Assembly: GCA_949067325.1 (NCBI GenBank)
Contig: CARTDZ010000007.1
Location: forward strand, 1-37,479
From: an uncultured Eubacteriales bacterium
GTDB taxonomy: Bacteria; Bacillota; Clostridia; Christensenellales; UBA1242
Length of the DNA: 37,479 nt
Direction of reading: 5' to 3'
Made by a program: the position numbers and the translations under genes. The notes under the pieces are model-generated. The model saw only the letters and a list, made by a program, of their open reading frames with translations, was not told the origin of the DNA and made no database searches. Positions 12,487-21,165 of this stretch are shown in pieces (within the stretch, counting starts at the first letter, position 1; every line of letters starts with the position of its first letter).

Positions 12487-14814
12487 TTATTTCTTAACAA
12501 TTCCGTCGCCCAAACTGTCGATAAGTTTGTCAAACTTCTTCTCAAGATTTTCAACAGCTTTAGTCGTCTTGTCACTAGACTCAGCCATACTCTTAGCCGC
12601 ATTCTCTTGGATCTTCTCAACACTTTCAGTGCTTTTGGTTTCTTTGTTGCTACCCAAGAAATAAGCAAGATTGCCCACAAGTCCACCTCGTCTTCTGTCG
12701 GAACCAACTTCGTTACCTCTTGATGGGTCCCAAGGTTTAAGTTTCATAAATTCACCAGTAACCTTGCCGCTGTCATCAACTTGTTTGTTTGTTCCAGCAT
12801 GGAATAAGCCTTTCAAACCGCCGAGATTTATGCCAATCTCTTTGATAGTTTTAGTGAAAGCACCCAAGAACGCACCCGCTGTTTCTTTGCCAGCATTTTT
12901 GAATGAAGCACCAAATGAAGATAGTGTCATTTTTCCTGTTTGAGGATCTAAGTAGTTGCGTGTTCTGATATTTTCTGCCGCCTTTGTGTTCTGAATAGCT
13001 TTTTGACGAAGAGATTGAACTTTTTCACTGTTGTCCTCAAGCCAGTCTTTATCTTTTTTATAGTTTTTATCTTTATTATAGATTTTTTCTCTAGCTTTTT
13101 CATCGGCAGCTTCATCGCTAAGCCCTTTCTTTGCATACCTTTCCTTGAGCTTGTTGTATTCTTTGTTTTCTTCTGATCCCTCTCGATCAATTTGTTGATC
13201 CACAAAGGCTTTATTATATTCTAAGCTGTATCTACGCTCTCTTAATTCATCTTCTTTTTCATCAGCTTTTTTATTTCTACGATTTGCCAGACCTTTATTA
13301 ATAGCAGCTGTACCTGCTGCAATTGCTTTTTTCGAACCAAATCTGGTCAAAGCTGCTGCAGGATTAATCTTGCTAGCCAAGCTGAACCCTGCTTTTGCAC
13401 CAACTGCACCCTTCATAAAGGTTTTGCCAACCGCACCTTTGTTGCTTTCGCCTTCTGACAGCACATTTCCGCCGCCAACTAAGCCGCTTACAAATTCAAT
13501 GAACGACTTGACAACAACAAGGCCTGTGATGACGATTATTGTATTTACAAGAGCATTCAAAACGCCAAAACTTGCTGGATAGAAAGATATTGACGAGAGG
13601 AATGGCATAAGAAGGAAGAATAAGTTCATGCCTATAATTGAGCCAAACGCAGCGAGAATCTGTTTTATAAATTCACCGCGCCACTTTTTGAACGCACCAA
13701 AGTCGTCCATTGAGGCAAGGCCGAGTGTGGCTGGGTAGATCAAAAATAGAGCCACTGATTTTATCAATCTGCCCATAAGGCCGACGATAATGCTTATAAA
13801 CATTCCAAAGCAGGTAAAGACGGCTGCATAGCCTATTATGAAATTGAATTGCCACAGATTATAATAATACCAAACAAGGTGTGTGTTATATTTTGAAAAA
13901 TGTTGGAAGTTGCCCATTTGGAAGAAGAAATCGCCAGCCGACCAACTTGACAAATAGTCTGGCTTTACAGATTGCAAACTCACTTTGTTTTGCAATTTGA
14001 GATTGTTTGCAAAAGCATAGTCTATCTGGTCTGCAAGGTATGCCGCCTTGTCACTTGCTGCTGTGTAACCTGGCGAATCGCTTTGAGCAAATATGCCAAG
14101 CATATCTTGCCCTGCAAACACGCCATTGGACAGGCGTTCTGGGCTTATTCTCACGCGATTGCAGTTGTAAGCCGCAGCTTTAAACAAAAGACCAGAAAAA
14201 GTCGTGGTGTTTGATGGCATACCCAAACTGAAGAAGTCATAGTTGGAGTATGAGCCATCTGCCTTTTCAAACTTTTCTACAGCTTGAGTGCCATAAACGC
14301 CCTTGATAGTTTCTTCAGTGGTGACGCCAGCGGTGATGTTGTCAAGAGTAGTAAGCATAAACGATGACAATTGAAGGCCGATGACAACAGCAATTGGAAC
14401 GATTGCGAAAGTAAATATTGATTTGACTGCAGTATATATGTATTGCATTGGATTTGTTTTTGCACTATCTTCTTGATAATGTGAACGAACAATTGCAATG
14501 ATTGAGCCTACAGCCAAGACTATTATGCCAAAAATTGCGAGTGACCAAAAGGTTGTAGTCAAAGCTGAATATTGCCCAGCACCTTCGCCAATGCCAAGTA
14601 TGCCATAAATGAAACTTAAAACAGGATCGGTTTTTTCAACTACTGCTCCGCTTGCTTCATAATAAACATCAAGACCAGCGAGGCGACGCATAAGTGATTG
14701 GAGGGCATCTAATGCGCTAGCAAGGCAGGCGTAAAAGAAATAGGCTGCTTTAGGAATGTTATCAAAAAAGACTGTGAACATTTCTGAAATTTTTACACCC
14801 AATAATGATATCAC
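12487..14814 (-). CDS. Large TrbL/VirB6-like polytopic membrane protein, function unknown
   Basis: 775 residues. Predicted membrane segments lie at about 14-38, 84-109 and 127-154, then a polar extracellular domain of ~165 residues (155-320), then four more segments at about 320-349, 352-369, 384-408 and 416-447. Residues 448-775 are highly charged and helical (NRRNKKADEKEDELRERR..., KSTESVEKIQENAAKSM), ending in an amphipathic coiled coil. Helix cluster, external domain, helix cluster and long polar tail resemble TrbL/VirB6 proteins of type IV secretion and mycoplasma ICE membrane proteins. No VirB4, VirD4, relaxase or integrase gene is near, so a role in conjugation is doubtful. It begins with GTG behind AAGGAGG at good distance, and is transcribed alone with its own terminator. 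Confidence 0.55.
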   Translation of the reverse strand: MISLLGVKISEMFTVFFDNIPKAAYFFYACLASALDALQSLMRRLAGLDVYYEASGAVVEKTDPVLSFIYGILGIGEGAGQYSALTTTFWSLAIFGIIVLAVGSIIAIVRSHYQEDSAKTNPMQYIYTAVKSIFTFAIVPIAVVIGLQLSSFMLTTLDNITAGVTTEETIKGVYGTQAVEKFEKADGSYSNYDFFSLGMPSNTTTFSGLLFKAAAYNCNRVRISPERLSNGVFAGQDMLGIFAQSDSPGYTAASDKAAYLADQIDYAFANNLKLQNKVSLQSVKPDYLSSWSAGDFFFQMGNFQHFSKYNTHLVWYYYNLWQFNFIIGYAAVFTCFGMFISIIVGLMGRLIKSVALFLIYPATLGLASMDDFGAFKKWRGEFIKQILAAFGSIIGMNLFFLLMPFLSSISFYPASFGVLNALVNTIIVITGLVVVKSFIEFVSGLVGGGNVLSEGESNKGAVGKTFMKGAVGAKAGFSLASKINPAAALTRFGSKKAIAAGTAAINKGLANRRNKKADEKEDELRERRYSLEYNKAFVDQQIDREGSEENKEYNKLKERYAKKGLSDEAADEKAREKIYNKDKNYKKDKDWLEDNSEKVQSLRQKAIQNTKAAENIRTRNYLDPQTGKMTLSSFGASFKNAGKETAGAFLGAFTKTIKEIGINLGGLKGLFHAGTNKQVDDSGKVTGEFMKLKPWDPSRGNEVGSDRRRGGLVGNLAYFLGSNKETKSTESVEKIQENAAKSMAESSDKTTKAVENLEKKFDKLIDSLGDGIVKK

Positions 14815-14884
14815 CTTGTGCCTCCTTTTTATATTTAATAACTTAGTTATTTACATAATAACAAAATTTAATGTAAAAATCAAC

Positions 14885-14906
14885 AAAAAACTGCGAAAAG
14901 TCGCAG
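14885..14906 (-). terminator. Terminator of tatD-rsmA
   Basis: CTGCGA (14891-14896) pairs with TCGCAG (14901-14906); on the complement it is followed by TTTTTTG. Confidence 0.85.
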
Positions 14907-14925
14907 CTGATATTTTGTAACTAGG

Positions 14926-15735
14926 CTATTTTTTCATAATTTGTGCGATAGAGACCAGTTCTTCGACTGAAAAACTTTCAGCCCTACGGCTCAAGTCGAA
15001 ATTTGTAAGTTTTTGAGACAATTCTGTTTTTGAGATGTCAAGCCCACTTGCAAGGTTGTTTGCAATAGTTTTGCGACGCATTGAGAAGGCAGCTTTCACC
15101 AACTTTGAGAAGAAGACTTTGTCGATGTCAAACTTGTTTTTTTGAATTTGTATGTTGACTACAGCCGAATCGACGTTTGGCACTGGATAGAACAATTTGC
15201 GTGAAACATTGCGAGTGATTTTTGCGTTGCCAAAAAAGGCAATCATAACAGACAGAATGCCATAATCCTTGCCGCCTTCTTTGGCAACAATTCTTTCAGC
15301 AACTTCTTTTTGCACCATGATGGTCATTGATTTGAGATTTTGACTACCTTCCAAAAATTTAAAGATGAGAGGAGTTGTGATATAATAAGGCAAGTTTGCG
15401 ATTATTTTATATTTTCCGCCGCCAAGGCGATCTTCTATTTTTGACAAGTCTTCTTTGAGAGCGTCTGCAAAAACAAAGTCAACATTTTCAAGCTTCAAAC
15501 CCTCAAGTCTTTCTATCAAGTCTTTGTCGATTTCAAAGCTGACAACCTTTTTGGCGGTTTGCGCTATTTGTTTTGTAAGCGAGCCTTCGCCTGCACCTAT
15601 TTCTAGCACCACATCATCTTTAGTTATCTCGCCATCGCGAACAATGGCTGCAAGCAAGTTTGTGTCTGATATAAAATTTTGCCCAAACTTTTTTTTGAAC
15701 TCGTGAGGCATCTTGCTCTTGCTGATATCTTCCAT
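14926..15735 (-). CDS. rsmA: 16S rRNA (A1518/A1519-N6,N6) dimethyltransferase RsmA (KsgA)
   Basis: A 269-residue SAM-dependent enzyme that dimethylates two adjacent adenosines in helix 45 of 16S rRNA during small-subunit maturation. Visible: KKFGQNFISD near the N-terminus, SAM motif VLEIGAGEGSLT, FEIDKDL (motif II), the catalytic NLPYYITTPLI (motif IV, N-L-P-Y), and the C-terminal helical domain with AAFSMRRKTIANNL. Length is normal. It starts 11 bp after the tatD stop, with AAAAGGAA upstream, and is co-transcribed with tatD as in many Bacillota (there often with an rnmV gene, absent here). Confidence 0.96.
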   Translation of the reverse strand: MEDISKSKMPHEFKKKFGQNFISDTNLLAAIVRDGEITKDDVVLEIGAGEGSLTKQIAQTAKKVVSFEIDKDLIERLEGLKLENVDFVFADALKEDLSKIEDRLGGGKYKIIANLPYYITTPLIFKFLEGSQNLKSMTIMVQKEVAERIVAKEGGKDYGILSVMIAFFGNAKITRNVSRKLFYPVPNVDSAVVNIQIQKNKFDIDKVFFSKLVKAAFSMRRKTIANNLASGLDISKTELSQKLTNFDLSRRAESFSVEELVSIAQIMKK

Positions 15736-15746
15736 ATTTTTTCCTT

Positions 15747-16511
15747 TTAAATTTTAAATAATTTTTGAGCATTTTGGGTTGTTGCTTTTGCAACCTCTTC
15801 CACGCTGACACCTTTTATACGAGCGATATTTTCAGCAATATAAGGTATGTTTGCTGGGGTGTTAAGCTGGCCACGAAATGGCTGCGGTGCAAGGTATGGG
15901 CTGTCAGTTTCAAGCAGCATTTTTTCAAGAGGGATTATTTTGACCGCCTCTTGCACTTTTTGAGCGTTTTTGAAAGTTGATACCCCGCCAAGCGAAAGAT
16001 GAAGTCCTAATTTTAATATTTCCGCCGCCACTTCTTTGCTTTCAGTAAAGCAGTGAAAAGTCCCGCCAAACTCAAGTAGGTTTTTGTTTGCTTTCAACAC
16101 TTCAAGCATTTTTCCTATAGCTTCTCTGCAATGAAAAATCACAGGCAGCTTAAGCCTATGCGCAAGTTCAAGCTGATTTAGAAGAACATCTATCTGCTTT
16201 TCAAGACTTGGGCAACCTTCGCGGTTTTCAAGACCTATCTCACCTATTGCAACAACTTTGCTTTCTATTGCAAGCCCTTCAAGCTGTTTAATATAATTCT
16301 TTTCAACCTTATCAACTTCGCAAGGATAAATACCCACGCTGGCAAAAACTCCTCTATGGGCATTGGCAAAACAAATCGCGTCTTTTGATGACGCAATATC
16401 AAAACCTGAAGTAATAATTTGTTCAACACCCATTTCTCGCGTTTTTTTCAAAATTTGCTCGCTGTCTGCAAGCTTAGGGTCAGTCATGTGACAATGTGTA
16501 TCAATAAACAT
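15747..16511 (-). CDS. tatD: TatD-family metal-dependent deoxyribonuclease
   Basis: A 254-residue amidohydrolase-fold enzyme. Metal-binding residues are recognisable: THCH near the N-terminus (residues 5-8), E in AIGEIGLE, H in IFHCRE, H in GTFHCF, and D in LETDSPYLAPQP. Family members are 3'-5' exo- or AP-site-related DNases implicated in DNA repair. Two substitutions are visible against the usual pattern: GIYP for GxHP and GEIGLEN for GEIGLDY; the core ligands are intact. First gene of the tatD-rsmA operon; AAAGGAAAAA precedes ATG. Confidence 0.92.
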   Translation of the reverse strand: MFIDTHCHMTDPKLADSEQILKKTREMGVEQIITSGFDIASSKDAICFANAHRGVFASVGIYPCEVDKVEKNYIKQLEGLAIESKVVAIGEIGLENREGCPSLEKQIDVLLNQLELAHRLKLPVIFHCREAIGKMLEVLKANKNLLEFGGTFHCFTESKEVAAEILKLGLHLSLGGVSTFKNAQKVQEAVKIIPLEKMLLETDSPYLAPQPFRGQLNTPANIPYIAENIARIKGVSVEEVAKATTQNAQKLFKI

Positions 16512-16588
16512 AAAGTTTTTCCTTTCCTAACAATTGTATAACTTTTGCTCTTTCTTTGTCAAATCTTTTCTAAACGCTTGTCCTTTGG

Positions 16589-16604
16589 CATAAGATAAAA
16601 GGTG
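16589..16604 (+). promoter_or_regulatory. Start-proximal -10 element of spmA
   Basis: CATAAGAT (16589-16596) fits both a TAAGAT sigma-A -10 and the CATAnnnT form of sporulation sigma E/K -10 boxes. The GTG start follows after five bases, with no ribosome binding site. I see no convincing -35. Confidence 0.35.
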
Positions 16605-17276
16605 AACAGAATTTGGTTTGTGATGATTATTTCTTCTCTCTGCTTCCTCTTGTGGTCGGCTCCTGACACCATAGTTGGCGTCATGATTGAAGCTTCAAGC
16701 GGGGCTTTTAAGCTGTGCATCGAACTAGCTGCTGTGTACGCCGTTTGGCTTGGCGTGCTTGAACTCGTCGACGCAAGCGGGCTTGGTGAAAAACTTGCAA
16801 AACTTTTGCACCCCGTGATAAAAAAGTTGTTTAAGATTGACAACAGCGAAATTGAAAAAATGATAGCCCTAAATATGTCTGCAAATATGTTGGGGCTTGG
16901 AAATGCAGCTACCCCAATGGGAATAAAAGCTATGAAGGCCCTCGACGACGGCAGCGGAATTGCAAACACCGCTATGATTATGCTTATCATCATCAATGCA
17001 ACTTCTATTCAACTTCTTCCTTCAACTGTTATAGGCCTTCGCGCGGCTGCAGGTTCCAGCTCTCCTGCTGATATCATTCTTCCAACAATCATTGCAACAA
17101 CGGTGACAAGCGTTTTGGGCGTAATATTGGTCAAACTATGCAGCAAGTTTTTTGAAAAGCCAAAAGGCGGAAGCAATATCAAGACCGACATCAAAGCAAA
17201 AACTGAAAAACATTATAAGCGCAACAAAAATACAGACCAAAAATTTGCAACTATAATTAAGGCTGGTGGCAAATGA
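16602..17276 (+). CDS. spmA: Spore maturation protein A
   Basis: A 224-residue membrane protein with the nucleoside-recognition (gate) domain. MNRIWFVMIISSLCF aligns by eye with the N-terminus of Bacillus SpmA, which fixes the GTG start at 16602; the ATG a few codons in would cut the first helix. The conserved stretch NMSANMLGLGNAATPMGIKAM (about residues 91-111) is diagnostic. In Bacillus SpmA and SpmB act in the mother cell in core dehydration and dipicolinic acid handling. The last 40 residues are a basic cytoplasmic tail. The stop TGA overlaps the spmB ATG. Confidence 0.93.
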   Translation: MNRIWFVMIISSLCFLLWSAPDTIVGVMIEASSGAFKLCIELAAVYAVWLGVLELVDASGLGEKLAKLLHPVIKKLFKIDNSEIEKMIALNMSANMLGLGNAATPMGIKAMKALDDGSGIANTAMIMLIIINATSIQLLPSTVIGLRAAAGSSSPADIILPTIIATTVTSVLGVILVKLCSKFFEKPKGGSNIKTDIKAKTEKHYKRNKNTDQKFATIIKAGGK

Positions 17277-17779
17277 GTGCGTATATCATACCCATCATTT
17301 TTGTCGCCCTATTTTCATACTGCCACATAAAAAAAGTTGGCACTTATGACACTTTTGTAAAAGGTGCAAAAAAATCCATTCCTCTTATAGTTGATATCTT
17401 TCCTTACATCGCAGCTATTATGATCGCTGTGGCACTTTTGCGCGCAAGTGGAATAACCGAACTTTTGGCAACAGCCTGCTCTCCTGTTTTTAACGCTTTG
17501 GGCATACCAACAGAACTTACAGAGCTTGTCCTTCTTCGACCTTTCACTGGCGCTGGCAGCTTTGCCTTGCTAGAAGACGTGCTGCTAAAGTATGGAGCAG
17601 ACTCGTATATCTCGCGATGTGCCTGCGTTATACTTGGCTGCAGCGAAACAATTTTTTATGTGACCACCGTTTATTTTTCACAAACAAAGGTCAAAAAGCT
17701 TTTGTATGCAATACCAGTCGCACTAGTTTGTGCGGTGGTTGGATCTGTTTTTGCCTGCTTAATTTGCAAAATTATGTAA
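17273..17779 (+). CDS. spmB: Spore maturation protein B
   Basis: A 168-residue membrane protein of the same gate-domain family, partner of SpmA. VKGAKKSIPLIVDIFPYIAAIMIA and LLRPFTGAGSFALLEDVL match the family, as does GCSETIFYVTTVYF. The ATG overlaps the spmA TGA (ATGA), implying translational coupling. No strong terminator follows. Confidence 0.94.
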   Translation: MSAYIIPIIFVALFSYCHIKKVGTYDTFVKGAKKSIPLIVDIFPYIAAIMIAVALLRASGITELLATACSPVFNALGIPTELTELVLLRPFTGAGSFALLEDVLLKYGADSYISRCACVILGCSETIFYVTTVYFSQTKVKKLLYAIPVALVCAVVGSVFACLICKIM

Positions 17780-17856
17780 CTTTTTTGCAAAAAAAAAGAT
17801 AATGCAGCCTATTTTTTGTTGAATTTTTATATTAAAGATGACATGCTCATTATGTT

Positions 17857-18530
17857 ATGAAAAATAAGACAAAGATAAAAGAAAAGAAAGACAACGTTTT
17901 GCAAAGATGATATCGCATCTGCGAGCCAAGCAAAAAACTTTGGTTTTGGCAAATTTTTCTTTATATTTGCTATGCCGCCATCTATACAACTATGGCCATA
18001 TTTGCAGCAAAAACCATCAATGCCCTTGTAGAGCAAAACTGGACAGAAGCTTTTATGTGGCTAGGAGTAGAATTTGCGGATATCCTTTTGAGAAATATAT
18101 TTTTACACTTTCAATATATCATTTACTGCAAGCATTATGGTCACATTCGCAAAAACATCACTTCAAAAATTTACAACAAGCTGTTTTTAAGCGAAGACAA
18201 AAGCTTAAAGAATTTGTCTACTGAAAAAATTATCAATATCGCTCAGAACAATTTGAGTTACGCTGCAGAATTTCCTGACTATGTCGCATACTTTGTGCGT
18301 TATATTGTTCAGATTTGTATAGCACTGGTTACGAGTATCCTGATGATGTGTCAGAAAAATTTCATGAAATATTGCAACATATTATTTCCACCTCTGAAAG
18401 CAATAAAAGAACAATAATATTCTTTACACATAAAGACAACTACGACCATCTTGCTGATATGCTTTTTGAAATCAAAAAAGGCAAGGTCAGATATGTGAAA
18501 GTTTCCAGCAGCAAAAAAGCCAAGGTTTAA
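17857..18530 (+). pseudogene. Broken ABC exporter (half-transporter) gene
   Basis: The frame starts at ATG 17857 (MKNKTKIKEKKDN...), meets TGA at 17908-17910 where TGG (Trp) would fit (QR-stop-YRICEPSKKLWF), then continues open to about 18330 with the first two or three helices of an ABC exporter membrane domain (LWFWQIFLYICYAAIYTTM, FADILLRNIFLHFQYII, SKIYNKLFLSEDKSLKNLST). Near 18315-18350 the sense switches to another frame encoding only the end of a nucleotide-binding domain (KRTIIFFTHKDNYDHLADML plus FEIKKGKV, the H-loop histidine region), stopping at 18528-18530. Walker A, Q-loop, signature and Walker B are gone. A full gene would be about 1.7 kb, so roughly 1 kb is deleted. It is followed by an intact terminator. 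Confidence 0.8.
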
Positions 18531-18546
18531 ATCTTTGGCTTTTTTC
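18513..18546 (+). terminator. Terminator of the former ABC exporter gene
   Basis: AAGCCAAGG pairs with CTTTGGCTT (one G-U pair), followed by a T run. The stem overlaps the stop codon. Confidence 0.8.
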
Positions 18547-18643
18547 TTATATCTATCTTTCTTACAGCAAGGCTTTATAAAAGTTTATTTTTAGGCAAGT
18601 TTGATACTTTATCAATTCCAAGTCTTTCTTATATTCAACAACT

Positions 18644-19360
18644 TCACAAAAAGTTTTTTGTGTGAAGCTTTTCAATATACTCGCCGCTTTGGTCGTTGGT
18701 GACAAGATTTGGCAATACTTTGACGCCATGACCGCCATTTTTGACAGCCTCGATTACAACAAGCACAACTCTTCCTTTGCCATTTTCAGTGAAAAACATC
18801 TCTTTTGGTGAGAGGTTGTATTTTAAAAGATTGTGTATGAGCTCACAGCTTCGCTCACTGCTGTACACAACAAAAAACTTACCTTTGTCTTTAAGCATTT
18901 CACTCGCAGCCTTACAAAGTTCGTCGATTTTTAAAAGTTCATCATGTCTCGCTCTTTGCCTGACAGAAATTGGCTTTTCAGTTGTTTTCATATAAGGCGG
19001 ATTTGAAAAAACCACATCAAAGCTGTGCTTTGAAATATGCTTTGCAAAATTTTGCACTTTATCGTTGATAACTTCAATCTTTTCGTCAAGCTTGTTAAGT
19101 GAAATATTTTCTTTTGCCAAAGAGAACATCTCTTCTTGAGCTTCAAAAGCAATTGTTTTTTGGCAAGGCATTTTTGCAGTCAAAAGGATTGAAATAACGC
19201 CGCTTCCAGTCCCAATTTCAGCCGCAACATCACTTTTTTTAAGTCGAACAAAATTGGCCAAAATCACAGCGTCAGACGAAAAAGTATAGAGGCTTTTATC
19301 TTGAATAATTTTCAGCCCCTCACACTCAAGGTCTTCGATTTGGCGACCTGATTTTGCCAT
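18644..19360 (-). CDS. TrmN6-like tRNA adenine-N6 methyltransferase (YabB family)
   Basis: A 238-residue SAM-dependent methyltransferase. Motif I reads AAEIGTGSGVISILL, and the N6-adenine catalytic motif SNPPY follows at about residue 118. The family (Bacillus YabB, E. coli TrmN6) modifies A37 of a tRNA-Val in E. coli. Gene order holB-yaaT-this gene matches Bacillus holB-yaaT-yabA-yabB with yabA missing. It begins three bases after the yaaT stop. Downstream, up to 18547, I see no terminator. Confidence 0.85.
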   Translation of the reverse strand: MAKSGRQIEDLECEGLKIIQDKSLYTFSSDAVILANFVRLKKSDVAAEIGTGSGVISILLTAKMPCQKTIAFEAQEEMFSLAKENISLNKLDEKIEVINDKVQNFAKHISKHSFDVVFSNPPYMKTTEKPISVRQRARHDELLKIDELCKAASEMLKDKGKFFVVYSSERSCELIHNLLKYNLSPKEMFFTENGKGRVVLVVIEAVKNGGHGVKVLPNLVTNDQSGEYIEKLHTKNFL

Positions 19361-19363
19361 TTT

Positions 19364-20182
19364 TTAGTTTTCCTTTTTGAAATTTACATCACTAAGCGGA
19401 TAATTTTTTATTTCTGAAGAGGTCTCGGTCTGATAACGCACTGACACCATCTTCTTTATCAAATCGCAAAAAACAACTTTGCCTTCACCATCAGAAGTTT
19501 TGACAAAAGAGTTGAGCTTTGGCATTTCTTTCATCACTTCGACATAATAAGGATTTTCATAAGCAAGGCAGCAAAGAAGTTTGCCACAAAGCCCACTTAT
19601 GCTGCTAGGATTGAGGGATAAGCCTTGATTTTTTGCCATTTTGATTGATACATGATCAGTATAATCAAGGCCTTGATTGCAACAGCACACCTTTCCACAC
19701 GGCCCAAGTCCGCCAAGCACTCTTGCGGCATCTCGCGGCCCTATTTGACGAAGTTCTATTCTAGTTTTGAATTTTTCAGCAAGTTCTTTCACAAGGTCGC
19801 GAAAATCGACCCTGTTTTCCGCGGTAAAGTTTACTGTGATTTTTGATAGGTTATAATTGCCTTCCACAGAAATCACTTTCATCTCAAGCCCATGCTTTTT
19901 TATTATACTTTTGATTTCAGGCAAAAAACCTTCGGCTTTTTTATCGTTTTCGAGGGCAATTTTCACTTCCTCGTCGCTTGCCAATTTCAAAACATTTTTG
20001 ACTGGTTCAACAAGTTGGTCAGCAGCAATCTCTTCTTTTTCTCGCACGATTGTGACGATATCTTTGCCTTTTTCGGTTTCAACAAAAACCTTGTCACCTT
20101 TTTTAAGCTCGTGACCGTTTGGACTGAAATAATAGCCATTGTTGCCATGATTAAATTTTGCAGTAACTACCTCTATTTGCAT
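19364..20182 (-). CDS. yaaT: YaaT/RicT-family PSP1-domain protein
   Basis: A 272-residue protein with the PSP1 C-terminal domain and the cysteine-rich signatures GPCGKVCCCNQ and SGLCGKLLCCLAYE. In Bacillus, YaaT (RicT) forms the Y-complex with YlbF and YmcA, carries iron-sulfur clusters, and steers RNase Y and developmental phosphorelay. The start at 20182 is preceded by GGAGGT inside the end of holB, and the two genes overlap by 10 bp. The cysteines needed for clusters are conserved here. Confidence 0.92.
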   Translation of the reverse strand: MQIEVVTAKFNHGNNGYYFSPNGHELKKGDKVFVETEKGKDIVTIVREKEEIAADQLVEPVKNVLKLASDEEVKIALENDKKAEGFLPEIKSIIKKHGLEMKVISVEGNYNLSKITVNFTAENRVDFRDLVKELAEKFKTRIELRQIGPRDAARVLGGLGPCGKVCCCNQGLDYTDHVSIKMAKNQGLSLNPSSISGLCGKLLCCLAYENPYYVEVMKEMPKLNSFVKTSDGEGKVVFCDLIKKMVSVRYQTETSSEIKNYPLSDVNFKKEN

Positions 20183-21114
20183 AAATATTTGACCTCCAAA
20201 ATGTTGAGTAAAAAGTTTTCGATAGCAAGTGTCGGATTGGTATTAAAAGCTTTTTCGCGTGAAAACTTCTCAACCAAAAATGCAATTTCGCAAAGCGCAC
20301 GGACTGAATACTCGCCCATAACAGACTTCAGTCTTGATTTGAACGGCAATCTTACAATTTCTTCTTTGCCCGTTTTGAGCTTTATAAGATCTTCTATAGC
20401 CAATGAAATGATTTCAAAGCTAAGCGAGATATCTCCTTTGTTATCAAGAAGTTTTTTTGAAAACGCCAAAACATTTTTTGAATGCTTCATGTCGCACAAG
20501 ACAGAGATGGCGTTTTCAGCAACCTCTTCCAAATTGCGCAGCTTTGAAAGTGCCATTGCTTTGCCAACAAGTCCGTCGCTTAGACTTCTTGCAAGCGGAT
20601 CATCAACAAGTGACGCAACACTTTTGCCATCAAGTTTTTCGAGCATAACTTTTGAGCAGCGAGACCTTATGGTAGGAAGCACCATTTCGATATTGGCACA
20701 GGTCAAAATAAGATAAACATTTTTTGTTGGCTCTTCGAGAGTTTTCAAAAGTTTGTTTTGAGCAGCGTCAGTTGAAACGTCAATGTTTTCAATTATAAAA
20801 ACTTTTTTGTCAGCAAAGATTGGCTTGATGAAGCTTTCAGCCACAATCTCTTCGCTATCTGATACCAAAAGTTTGTCTTTTTGTGGATACTTTTTTACGT
20901 CAGGGTGACTGCCTGAAGCGATCTTCTGGCAGTTTTCACATTCAAGGCAGGCTTTGCCGTCCAAAATAAGCATAGCAAGCACTTTGGCAAACTCCCCTGC
21001 ATAAAAGTTGTCTTTTGTCTGCAAAAGAATAGCCTTGTTGAGGCTGCTATTTTGGTTTTCTTTTTCAAGAATGGCAAAATCCTTTGTCTTTTTTATGATA
21101 TCAAAAAGTCTCAT
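20173..21114 (-). CDS. holB: DNA polymerase III delta' clamp-loader subunit
   Basis: A 313-residue clamp-loader subunit. The zinc-binding cysteines CLECENCQKIASGSHPDV and the SRC arginine-finger motif (PTIRSRCSKV) are visible, as is NKLLKTLEEP. The Walker A loop is absent (LLQTKDNFYAGE where gamma/tau has GxxGxGKT), as normal for delta', which does not hydrolyse ATP. The gene has no Shine-Dalgarno; instead TTGGAA-17 bp-TAAAAT ends six bases before ATG, so the mRNA should be leaderless. It heads the holB-yaaT-trmN6 operon. Confidence 0.92.
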   Translation of the reverse strand: MRLFDIIKKTKDFAILEKENQNSSLNKAILLQTKDNFYAGEFAKVLAMLILDGKACLECENCQKIASGSHPDVKKYPQKDKLLVSDSEEIVAESFIKPIFADKKVFIIENIDVSTDAAQNKLLKTLEEPTKNVYLILTCANIEMVLPTIRSRCSKVMLEKLDGKSVASLVDDPLARSLSDGLVGKAMALSKLRNLEEVAENAISVLCDMKHSKNVLAFSKKLLDNKGDISLSFEIISLAIEDLIKLKTGKEEIVRLPFKSRLKSVMGEYSVRALCEIAFLVEKFSREKAFNTNPTLAIENFLLNILEVKYLCK

Positions 21115-21120
21115 GGCTTA

Positions 21121-21149
21121 ATTTTAACACAAAAACTTTACTTTTCCAA
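21121..21149 (-). promoter_or_regulatory. Promoter of holB, leaderless arrangement
   Basis: On the complement TTGGAA (21144-21149), a 17-bp spacer and TAAAAT (21121-21126). Only six bases (21115-21120) separate the -10 from ATG, placing the expected +1 on the A of the start codon. Confidence 0.6.
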
Positions 21150-21165
21150 GCGGCTTTTACTATTT

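Noticed and set aside
12487..14814. Calling an integrative conjugative element around the TrbL-like gene
   Set aside because: No integrase, relaxase, coupling protein, VirB4 or attachment-site repeats nearby; flanks are housekeeping and spore genes.
16620..17276. ATG downstream as spmA start
   Set aside because: It would remove the first residues of a conserved N-terminal helix, and the only AAGGTG is too far upstream of it.
17908..17910. In-frame TGA where Trp is expected, suggesting an alternative code (TGA = Trp)
   Set aside because: spmA ends with TGA overlapping the spmB start, the zinc-ribbon gene ends with TGA at 1477-1479, and the ABC gene has other damage. A nonsense mutation is the simpler reading.
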